In this document: positions 12,459 to 19,549 of the stretch, one piece after another | Layout of the letters: the number at the start of each line of letters is the position of its first letter | Numbering within the stretch: the stretch's first letter is position 1 | Virus record (IMG/VR): IMGVR_UViG_3300037558_002260 | Coordinates: 1-20,669 of that record | Length of the DNA stretch: 20,669 nt | Direction: 5' to 3' (one strand) | From: a virus | Notes under the pieces: generated by a model | The model's database searches: none | Seen by the model: the letters and a program-made list of their open reading frames with translations, nothing else | What the model was told of the DNA's origin: nothing | Program-made: the position numbers and the translations under genes

Positions 12459-12974
12459 ATGAAACATCGTAAGGGATTTACTGGATGGAACAAAGGAAAG
12501 ACTGGCCTGGCGGCTGGTTGGACTGAGGCCAGGCGCCAACATCAGAGCCGTCTGATGGCACAATGGCGCAAGGACTATCCTGATTGCAATAAGACCATCC
12601 AGTACAAGGTGGGACCTGACCCAGAGGTGCAAAAGCACTACTACCGTTTTCTCCGTAGCAGGTGCCAGGCCAGGTATTGGCAACAAGAATGGACAATATC
12701 ATGGGAAGACTATCTTGATTTTTTCAAGACTGCCTGGGGCAAGTGGGGAAGGAACACCAGGAAAGGTGCCAACCCAAGTCGTGATGACCATCTAAATCTG
12801 ACTAGAGTGGACACACGGCAAGGTTGGCATCTTGACAATGTGCGATTGATGCCAAGGACAGAGGCCATGCAACGCAAAAGACACGTTGGACCAGACGGAT
12901 TCATAATCAACAGACAGGAAAGGAATCCTGCCTTGCGTAAACCAAGAAAAAAACAAAAAAGGAAAACAACATGA
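12459..12974 (+). CDS. HNH/NUMOD-like nuclease-related protein
   Basis: A 171-aa, strongly basic protein. Residues 6-40 (KGFTGWNKGKTGLAAGWTEA, then RRQHQSRLM) resemble NUMOD3-type DNA-binding motifs of homing endonucleases. Residues 62-141 carry RFLRSRCQARYWQQEWTISW, a GK-W-GR loop, then LNLTRVDTRQGWHLDNVRL and a final PRTEAMQRKR, the 'L-x-R-x-D-...-G-W/Y-...-N-V-R' pattern common to phage HNH-type endonucleases. No full H-N-H triad is obvious, so catalysis is uncertain. The basic tail (KPRKKQKRKT) suits nucleic-acid binding. The start at 12459 is nearly leaderless after P5. An in-frame longer form would begin upstream of the promoter. It ends in an ATGA overlap with the next gene. Confidence 0.6.
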   Translation: MKHRKGFTGWNKGKTGLAAGWTEARRQHQSRLMAQWRKDYPDCNKTIQYKVGPDPEVQKHYYRFLRSRCQARYWQQEWTISWEDYLDFFKTAWGKWGRNTRKGANPSRDDHLNLTRVDTRQGWHLDNVRLMPRTEAMQRKRHVGPDGFIINRQERNPALRKPRKKQKRKTT

Positions 12975-13159
12975 AACAGAAGATGATAGAACTACAGGTG
13001 ATGGAGGCACAGATGATGTGTTCCATAATTGACACAGCCAGCAAGAGAGGTGTGTTCGCCGCACAGGACATGGCGCCAGTTGGTGCACTGTTCAACAAAC
13101 TTAACGCCAAGATAGCGGAGTTGACACCAAAGAAGGAAAAGGATGACACAGACCAATAG
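12971..13159 (+). CDS. Small hypothetical protein (62 aa)
   Basis: A 62-aa helical protein beginning MKQKMIELQVMEAQMMCSI, with an FAAQDMAPVGALFNKLNAKI helix and a charged tail. It starts in an ATGA overlap with the HNH-like gene and has AAGGA upstream. It resembles the small 'helix-loop-helix' proteins scattered in marine phages, of unknown function. It ends 17 nt inside the next gene. It may be an accessory to the adjacent HNH-like protein or unrelated. Confidence 0.65.
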   Translation: MKQKMIELQVMEAQMMCSIIDTASKRGVFAAQDMAPVGALFNKLNAKIAELTPKKEKDDTDQ

Positions 13160-13544
13160 TGATCAACTCAAGGTAGCACAGATATACGAACGGTTTGCGG
13201 AACACGTCAAACTGTACGACAAACCTGTCAGGAACGACAAATGGATCTGGAAGGCAGTGGATGAAATGACCCCGCAACAGTTCGTGTACCTGATACACTT
13301 CGCCAGGGACAACAAGTTCTGGAACATAGACATTGAATCATGGGTTGATGAGGTGTGTGACAGGGATCCTTTCTGGATAAGACAGACCAAAGACAAGATG
13401 AAGACACGTCACAACAACAACATGATCTGGAAAATACTGATGTTGGCACGTGAGGTGATGGGACAGAGAATCAAACACGCCAACGCACCAATCAACAGAT
13501 TATTTTTCCGTGAAACACACCTTGAACCTGAAAACATCTATTAA
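13143..13544 (+). CDS. Hypothetical protein of the accessory island (133 aa)
   Basis: A 133-aa mostly helical protein rich in Trp (NDKWIWKAVDEMTP, NKFWNIDIESWVDEV, DPFWIRQTKDKMK), with AGAAGGA upstream of the ATG. There is no recognised family. The aromatic pattern suggests a compact protein-interaction or DNA-binding domain. It overlaps both neighbours (17 nt and 35 nt), so it belongs to the P5 operon. An enzyme signature is not visible. Confidence 0.65.
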   Translation: MTQTNSDQLKVAQIYERFAEHVKLYDKPVRNDKWIWKAVDEMTPQQFVYLIHFARDNKFWNIDIESWVDEVCDRDPFWIRQTKDKMKTRHNNNMIWKILMLAREVMGQRIKHANAPINRLFFRETHLEPENIY

Positions 13545-13740
13545 AGATAATCCTGAGGACATAGTCAGCAAGGTTGCACCACCGTACACATTGATAGCCA
13601 GTTTCTATGATCCAAATATTGGATGGAAGATTGCCACAGACTACATGATTATCACCTGTTTTGAAAAAGAACAAAAAGTTATACTGCAATATCCAGATTC
13701 AGATAAGACACAACAACAAGCACAAAAAGTGAAAATATAA
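13510..13740 (+). CDS. Small hypothetical protein (76 aa, GTG start)
   Basis: A 76-aa frame beginning at GTG 13510 and overlapping the preceding gene by 35 nt, with no Shine-Dalgarno sequence. Central strand pattern ASFYDPNIGWKIATDYMIITCFEKEQKVILQY suggests a small beta-sheet protein, ending in a Gln-rich tail. The codon pattern is phage-like and the frame is the only one covering 13545-13740, but the start is uncertain and could be further in. Function unknown. It ends just before the promoter-like octamer of the fibre block. Confidence 0.5.
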   Translation: MKHTLNLKTSIKDNPEDIVSKVAPPYTLIASFYDPNIGWKIATDYMIITCFEKEQKVILQYPDSDKTQQQAQKVKI

Positions 13741-13743
13741 ATA
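13736..13743 (+). promoter_or_regulatory. TATAAATA, candidate T4-type late promoter for the fibre genes
   Basis: An exact TATAAATA 7 nt before TAGGAG and 20 nt before ATG 13763, followed by TCATTATTAG. The equivalent site at 14443 (AATAAATATCATTGTTA) precedes the paralogous gene. The spacing gives the short leader seen at T4 late promoters. Confidence 0.45.
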
Positions 13744-13762
13744 TCATTATTAGGAGTTATTG

Positions 13763-14440
13763 ATGCCAAAAGCAAAACTAGTCACAAGAACAAGAACCAC
13801 AAGCAACGTCACAGCAGACAACCTCAACAAGGGGGCGGCATTGGAATTCTCAGAATTGGATTCAAACCTTATCAACCTACGAGACCAAACCTTTGGTGTG
13901 GTGGCAGATGATTCAGCGACCATACAGGTTGGAGCGGACAGTGTGTTGTACATACAGGGCGGTCAAAACGTGACCACGTCAACGACAAGTGATGGTGTTA
14001 TAAAGATAGATGTCGCTGGTGACGGCAACAGTCTTGGAAACATATCAGGTACAGGAGACACATTGAGTTCAAGCGGTTCAACCATAAACTTTGACGATCC
14101 TGTACAGATCAGCATCGCTGGTTCCACAGGCACTGACATTGGAAACATCGCAAGATTTGGTCAAAGCAGTAATCTAGATTTCAATCACCAAGGCAGTTTG
14201 ACAGGCGTGTTCGCAGTTTATGGTGATGACGCACAGACGGCCACAGGCGGTAGGCCATTCACAATTAATCTTGATGGAGTCCATGAAGGCTGTGAAGTTG
14301 GATTGGCAACTTACAATTCAAGTCAAGTGCCAACTACATATACTCCAGGTCTTTTGATATCTATAACAGACAACGGATACAAGCCTGCCTACTATGATGG
14401 CTCCAATTGGAGATATGTTCATGACAACTCTACCGTATAA
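13763..14440 (+). CDS. Tail-fibre/structural protein, paralogue of the 14478 gene
   Basis: A 225-aa protein. TAGGAG sits 6 nt before ATG 13763, which is preferred over the in-frame TTG at 13760. Residues about 3-55 (VTRTRTTSNVT, NLNKGAALEFSELDSNLINL, then RDQTFGVVADDS) match the N-terminal module of the next gene almost residue for residue, and a following piece (IQGGQNVTTSTTSDG) equals a repeated unit of the long fibre. The middle is a Gly/Ser/Thr-rich beta segment, and the end (YYDGSNWRYVHDNS) is a typical fibre C-terminus. It likely forms or anchors a fibre at the tail tip. Confidence 0.75.
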   Translation: MPKAKLVTRTRTTSNVTADNLNKGAALEFSELDSNLINLRDQTFGVVADDSATIQVGADSVLYIQGGQNVTTSTTSDGVIKIDVAGDGNSLGNISGTGDTLSSSGSTINFDDPVQISIAGSTGTDIGNIARFGQSSNLDFNHQGSLTGVFAVYGDDAQTATGGRPFTINLDGVHEGCEVGLATYNSSQVPTTYTPGLLISITDNGYKPAYYDGSNWRYVHDNSTV

Positions 14441-14461
14441 CAAATAAATATCATTGTTATA
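14436..14461. repeat. 8-bp inverted repeat around the fibre octamer
   Basis: TATAACAA (14436-14443) and TTGTTATA (14454-14461) flank a 10-nt centre, and together they frame AATAAATA (14443-14450). The first half overlaps the stop codon of the previous gene. It may be an operator or AT-rich hairpin, with no T-run for termination. Confidence 0.45.
14443..14450 (+). promoter_or_regulatory. AATAAATA, promoter-like octamer copied upstream of the second fibre gene
   Basis: AATAAATATCATT is nearly identical to TATAAATATCATT at 13736. AAGGAG (14464-14469) and ATG 14478 follow. A shared upstream block plus homologous coding N-termini suggests duplication of a whole promoter-gene unit. Confidence 0.4.
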
Positions 14462-14477
14462 ACAAGGAGACCCTGCT

Positions 14478-14819
14478 ATGCCAACAAAGGCCGCGATTGT
14501 CACAAGAGGACAGTCATCCAGTACTTTAACGAGTCAGAATCTCAACAAAGGATCTGCACTTACATTTGAAGATATTGATTCAACACTGATCAATCTCCGT
14601 GATGCCACTTTTGGCATACAAGCGGATGATTCAACAACACAGAATATATCACAAGGCGATACCATAATCGTCAAGGGTGGCACAGGGGTCACAACTTCAA
14701 CATCAGGTTCAACTGTGACTATAAACTCCACGGCAGACGCCGCAATAAATATTGACGGTGGAGATGCCGCCAGCACATATGGTGGACTTACAAGCATAAA
14801 CGGAGGAGACGCAACATAA
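14478..14819 (+). CDS. Short tail-fibre protein, paralogue of the 13763 gene
   Basis: A 113-aa protein sharing the 13763 N-terminal module (VTRGQSSSTLTSQNLNKGSA, then FEDIDSTLINLRDATFG) and the IVKGGTGVTTSTSGS unit. The end is a poly-Gly/Ala/Asp, possibly triple-stranded, segment (INIDGGDAASTYGG, then INGGDAT), as in marine phage fibre stems. It lacks the large distal part of its paralogue, so it may be a shortened copy or a connector between baseplate and long fibre. AAGGAG lies 8 nt upstream. Its stop overlaps the next ATG (TAATG), coupling it to the long fibre. Confidence 0.7.
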   Translation: MPTKAAIVTRGQSSSTLTSQNLNKGSALTFEDIDSTLINLRDATFGIQADDSTTQNISQGDTIIVKGGTGVTTSTSGSTVTINSTADAAINIDGGDAASTYGGLTSINGGDAT

Positions 14820-17800
14820 TGCCAACACAGATACAAATTAGACGAGATTCAGCCGCAGATTGGACATCAAACAATCCAACACTGGCACAGGGAGAGTTTG
14901 GTTGGGAGACAGACACAAACAGATTCAAGATAGGTGATGGTTCAAGCAACTGGCAAAGCCTTGCCTATGCTTCAGATGGTGACACAGCAGGCATAACTTT
15001 CGTTGGTGATGATTCATCAGGCACACTTGTTTCACAAAATGAAACATTCAAGATAGCAGGTGGCACAAACATAACCACTGCTGTATCAGGTGACACAGTC
15101 ACAATCACAGGTGCAGGCATTTCAGCCTCAAGCACAGACACACTAACAAACAAAACTTTTGATGCAGAAGGCACAGGCAATGCCCTATCAAATGTTGATG
15201 TTGCAAATTTGAAATCAGGTGTACTTGACACAGACATCAGTTCTGTATCAGGCAGTGATGACACATTGGCTTCTGCCAAAGCAATCAAGACATACGTTGA
15301 TGCACAGATACAGACCAAAGACAACTCAGACGAGATCACTGAAGGTTCATCAAACCTTTACTTCACTAACGCCAGAGCAGATGCTAGAATAACGAACGCA
15401 TTGAAAGATGAAGACAACATGGCAAGTGACAGTGCAACTCATGTACCATCACAACAGTCAGTGAAAGCATATGTTGACGCAGGTGACTTGAGTCTTATTG
15501 ACGAAGACAACTTCTCAACTGACTCAGCCTCAAGACCACCTTCACAGCAATCTGTCAAGGCATACGTAGACGCACAGGATGCCGCAATAGCATCAGACAC
15601 ATTGACACTGACAAATAAAACATTTGATGCAGAAGGCACAGGTAACTCACTTTCAAATGTTGATGTAGCAAATTTAAAATCAGGTGTTCTAGACACAGAC
15701 ATTTCAAGTGTCAGTGGTAGCGATGACACAATAGCAAGTGCAAAAGCGATCAAAACTTATGTTGACGCACAAATAGCCACAAAAGATAATTCAGATGAAA
15801 TAACAGAAGGTTCTACCAACTTATATTTCACAAATGCAAGAGCGGATGCTAGGATAACAAATGCACTCAAAGACGAAGACGCAATGTCATCAGATAGTGC
15901 AACTCATGTACCATCACAGCAGTCAGTCAAAGCCTATGTTGATGCACAAGATGCCAACATAGCCAGTGACACCTTAACACTGACAAATAAAACATTTGAT
16001 GTAGAAGCAACAGGAAACAGTATTTCAAATATTGATGTTGCTGATCTTAAATCAGGTGTTTTAGACACAGATATTTCAAGTGTTTCAGCATCAGACGACA
16101 CCGTTGCTTCTGCCAAAGCAATCAAAACTTATGTAGACGCACAGATAGCCACAAAAGACGCATTGAGTGAATTGAGTGGAGACACAGATGATGTAAGTGA
16201 AGGTTCAACTAATCTTTATTTCACAAATGCCAGAGCAGACGCTAGGATAACAAATGCCCTAGTTGATGAAGACAACATGGCATCAAATTCAGCAACAAAA
16301 CTACCATCACAACAGTCAGTGAAAGCATACGTTGACGCAGAAGTGGCAGGCGTTGTTGATTCAGCACCAAGTGCCTTGAACACATTGAATGAACTGGCGG
16401 CGGCATTGGGAGATGATTCAAACTTCGCCACAACAACTTCAACAGCATTGGGCAACAGATTAAGAATAGATGTCAACAACCAAGGATTGACTTCCACACA
16501 GAAAACAAATGCCGCGACAAACCTAGGTTTGAACACAGTGGCAACTTCAGGTGCATATTCAGACCTTTCTGGAACACCAACCATACCAAGCAACAACAAC
16601 CAACTGACAAATGGTGCAGGTTTCATAACAGATTCAAACATAACGGTTGTGGGTGATGATTCATCTGGTGTCACATTCAGCACAAAGGACAATGACAACT
16701 TAAAAATAGCAGGTGGTACTAATATCACAACTGCGGTATCAGGAGACACAGTGACGATCACTGGTCCTGACACATCAAGTTTCATAACAGCAAGTTCAAC
16801 AACAACATTGACCAACAAAACATTTGATGTTGAAGGAACTGGCAACAGTATCTCAAACATTGATGTGGCAGACCTAAAGTCAGGTGTGTTGGACACAGAC
16901 ATATCAAGTGTCAGTGGCAGTGATGACACAATAGCATCAGCCAAAGCAATCAAAACGTATGTTGATGCCCAAGTGGCGACAAAAGACAACAGTGATGAGA
17001 TCACTGAAGGTTCAACTAATTTATATTTCACAAATGCCAGAGCAGATGCCAGAATAGCGGCCAACATCATTGATGAAGATGCGATGGGTACAGATAGTGA
17101 CACAAGAGCACCAAGTCAACAAAGTGTCAAGGCTTACATAGCAACCCAGATAGCCACAAAAGATAATTCAGATGAAATAACAGAAGGATCAACTAATCTA
17201 TATTTCACAAATGCAAGAGCAGATGCCAGAATAACAAATGCACTCAAAGACGAAGATAATTTTGCTTCAGACAGTGCCACTCATGTACCATCACAGCAAT
17301 CAGTTAAAGCATATGTTGACGCACAAGATGCCAACATAGCCAGTGACACTCTTACTTTCACAAACAAAACATTTGATGTTGAGGCAACAGGTAATTCAAT
17401 ATCAAACATTGATGTTGCTGATCTTAAATCAGGTGTACTAGACACAGACATTTCAAGTGTGGCAGGTACAGACACTACACTTGCTTCTGCAAAAGCGATC
17501 AAGACTTATGTAGATGCACAGGTGGCAACTAAAGACAACACAGATGAGATAACAGAAGGTTCAACTAACCTTTACTTCACGAATGCAAGGGCAGATGCTA
17601 GGATCACGGCGGCGTTGATTGACGAAGACAATATGTCATCTAACAGTGCTACTAGATTACCTAGTCAACAAAGTGTCAAGGCATACGTTGACGCAGGTGA
17701 CCTTAGCCTTATTGATGAAGACAATTTCTCAACAGACTCAGCAACTAGACCACCATCACAGCAATCAGTCAAGGCATATATTGCTACACAGATAGCAACC

Positions 17801-19540
17801 AAAGACAACACAGATGAGATCACAGAAGGTTCATCAAATCTATACTACACAGATGCAAGAGCACAGGCAGTTTCAATAAACAACCTTTCAGAAGACTCAT
17901 CACCACAACTTGGTGGCGCCCTTGATGTCAACGGACAGGACATCGTCACAACATCAAATGCCAACATAGAACTTGCCCCACACGGCACAGGCAAGACAGT
18001 TTTAAAAGGAAACACAAATCCAGGAACACTGATATTCAATTGTGAAAGCAACTCACATGGACAGACAGTGATAGCACAACCACACAGTGCTGGAGTCACA
18101 AACACACTGACACTGCCAGCGGGCGGTGACCAGGAATTGGCAGGAACAATTGCCACACAGACATTCACGAACAAGACCTTGACATCACCAGTGTTGAACA
18201 CAGGTGTTTCAGGAACAGCAATCAAAGACGAGGACGATATGTCCAGCAACAGTGCCACGCACTTGGCCACACAACAGTCTATCAAGGCATATGTTGATGC
18301 AAACGCAGGTGGCGGAGGCAGTGCGATCACTGTGCAGGATGAAGGTTCATCACTGTCAACGGCGGCCACAACGATCAACTTCGTTGGTGCAGGTGTTGCC
18401 GCTTCAGGCACGGGAGCAACCAAGACCATCACCATAGGTGCTTCAAACGCCAACACGGGTGACTTCACTTTCACGGGCAACGATTTAAGCACATCAAGTT
18501 CAAACGCAGATATGGAACTGGGCACGTCAGGCACTGGTGCCATAGTGTTGAAGGCCAACGGTGGAAGCACATCAAACATCCAGTCAACTGGCAACAGCAG
18601 ATACGAAAACTCAAATATGCTGTACTACGAGGATCTGTCACACACGGCGGGTAGCAAGAGGCTGTATGCCAACAACGCAATCCTAAGATTGAAACTTGAC
18701 GGCAACGACTCCAGTTCAAGCAACGTAAGATTAAGGGCATTGATGGGATTCAACGACATTGACCTCAACGGGACGGCACTTACCAACACAGGTGGTTCGC
18801 GTGGTCCAGTTGCAGGAACTTTTGGCAATGACATAGTCAACACTAGTGCAGACGCGGCGACGCTTGGCAATGTGGGCGGTGCCAGTGCTTACAACTACTT
18901 CTACGATTACAGCGGCGGAACCAATCCAACCATTAACATTTCAAATGCTTTTGGTTTTAGAAACTTTTCACCCGCGGAGTATGACGGCGTGGATGGCACA
19001 GTAGGAAATGCTTATGGATACTACTGTGGAGGACCAACATCATATGGTGGAAGCAGTCTTACTGTTACCAACAGTTATGGTTTTTATTACAAAGCAAACT
19101 CAGGCCCCACATTCACCAATGACCCATATTTCCTATACACCACTGATGATTCAGTAAGAAATAGAATTGGTGCTGTTGAGAAGTTCAACGAATATTCATA
19201 CAACACAACACACAGCAGTAATGGTGTATACATTGTTGACTATGCAAACGGAAACCTACAGACGGTGACCCTTGGAGCCAACATCACAGGATTCGCAATG
19301 AGCGGCTTCCCAACAAGCATTAAGCAGTCAGTGGGTATAACACTGTACCTAGTCCAAGACGGCACAGGATCAAGGACTATGACTTTCTCTGCCACAGGCG
19401 GCGAAACATTCAAGTTCGCGAACGGTGGCAATTCAAGTTCAGTAAGTAGTGCTAATGACATACAGGCGGTTTATATATTTTCAAGATACAACGGATCAAG
19501 CAACACCTACTATTGGACACTTGGTCCAGTTTACAGTTAA
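14819..19540 (+). CDS. Giant repetitive tail fibre (1573 aa)
   Basis: A 1573-aa fibre. Residues about 1-45 (QIQIRRDSAADW, then LAQGEFGWETDTNRFKIGDG) match the Mtd_N-type domain that attaches such fibres to the tail tip. Two GDDSSG...GGTNITTAVSGDTV units lie near 14990-15110 and 16640-16770. The central part holds five long modules (TNKTFD... to ...SQQSVKAYVDA) with at least nine SQQSVKAY-type ends and several EGSTNLYFTNARADARI blocks. A non-repetitive C-terminal third (residues about 1150-1573, Gly/Tyr/Phe-rich, ending YYWTLGPVYS) is the probable receptor-binding tip. The C-terminal third lacks the repeats and is the part expected to vary between relatives. GGAGGAG lies 10 nt before the ATG. 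Confidence 0.88.
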   Translation: MPTQIQIRRDSAADWTSNNPTLAQGEFGWETDTNRFKIGDGSSNWQSLAYASDGDTAGITFVGDDSSGTLVSQNETFKIAGGTNITTAVSGDTVTITGAGISASSTDTLTNKTFDAEGTGNALSNVDVANLKSGVLDTDISSVSGSDDTLASAKAIKTYVDAQIQTKDNSDEITEGSSNLYFTNARADARITNALKDEDNMASDSATHVPSQQSVKAYVDAGDLSLIDEDNFSTDSASRPPSQQSVKAYVDAQDAAIASDTLTLTNKTFDAEGTGNSLSNVDVANLKSGVLDTDISSVSGSDDTIASAKAIKTYVDAQIATKDNSDEITEGSTNLYFTNARADARITNALKDEDAMSSDSATHVPSQQSVKAYVDAQDANIASDTLTLTNKTFDVEATGNSISNIDVADLKSGVLDTDISSVSASDDTVASAKAIKTYVDAQIATKDALSELSGDTDDVSEGSTNLYFTNARADARITNALVDEDNMASNSATKLPSQQSVKAYVDAEVAGVVDSAPSALNTLNELAAALGDDSNFATTTSTALGNRLRIDVNNQGLTSTQKTNAATNLGLNTVATSGAYSDLSGTPTIPSNNNQLTNGAGFITDSNITVVGDDSSGVTFSTKDNDNLKIAGGTNITTAVSGDTVTITGPDTSSFITASSTTTLTNKTFDVEGTGNSISNIDVADLKSGVLDTDISSVSGSDDTIASAKAIKTYVDAQVATKDNSDEITEGSTNLYFTNARADARIAANIIDEDAMGTDSDTRAPSQQSVKAYIATQIATKDNSDEITEGSTNLYFTNARADARITNALKDEDNFASDSATHVPSQQSVKAYVDAQDANIASDTLTFTNKTFDVEATGNSISNIDVADLKSGVLDTDISSVAGTDTTLASAKAIKTYVDAQVATKDNTDEITEGSTNLYFTNARADARITAALIDEDNMSSNSATRLPSQQSVKAYVDAGDLSLIDEDNFSTDSATRPPSQQSVKAYIATQIATKDNTDEITEGSSNLYYTDARAQAVSINNLSEDSSPQLGGALDVNGQDIVTTSNANIELAPHGTGKTVLKGNTNPGTLIFNCESNSHGQTVIAQPHSAGVTNTLTLPAGGDQELAGTIATQTFTNKTLTSPVLNTGVSGTAIKDEDDMSSNSATHLATQQSIKAYVDANAGGGGSAITVQDEGSSLSTAATTINFVGAGVAASGTGATKTITIGASNANTGDFTFTGNDLSTSSSNADMELGTSGTGAIVLKANGGSTSNIQSTGNSRYENSNMLYYEDLSHTAGSKRLYANNAILRLKLDGNDSSSSNVRLRALMGFNDIDLNGTALTNTGGSRGPVAGTFGNDIVNTSADAATLGNVGGASAYNYFYDYSGGTNPTINISNAFGFRNFSPAEYDGVDGTVGNAYGYYCGGPTSYGGSSLTVTNSYGFYYKANSGPTFTNDPYFLYTTDDSVRNRIGAVEKFNEYSYNTTHSSNGVYIVDYANGNLQTVTLGANITGFAMSGFPTSIKQSVGITLYLVQDGTGSRTMTFSATGGETFKFANGGNSSSVSSANDIQAVYIFSRYNGSSNTYYWTLGPVYS
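15133..17870 (+). repeat. Tandem module array inside the giant fibre
   Basis: Protein modules begin near 15133, 15596, 15966, 16798 and 17344, each starting T-L-x-x-T/F-NKTFD and containing LKSGVLDTDISSV, SAKAIKTYVDAQ, EGS-x-NLY-FTNARADAR and SQQSVKAY. Module lengths differ: about 370-380 nt for the shorter ones and 460-550 nt for those with extra EGS/SQQ units. A degenerate sixth copy (TNKTLTSPVLNTGVSG to TQQSIKAYVDANAG) lies near 18160-18300. Third-codon positions differ freely between copies, so the copies are old or selected at protein level. Confidence 0.85.
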
Positions 19541-19549
19541 GGAGAACAA

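Noticed and set aside
14819-15000. Mtd_N-type domain as a sign of a diversity-generating retroelement
   Set aside because: No reverse transcriptase, template repeat or A-rich variable repeat was found in the window, and Mtd_N occurs in ordinary fibres.
15133-17870. Regular repeats read as a possible CRISPR array
   Set aside because: The repeats are protein-coding modules hundreds of bases long with diverged copies, not short identical repeats with unique spacers.
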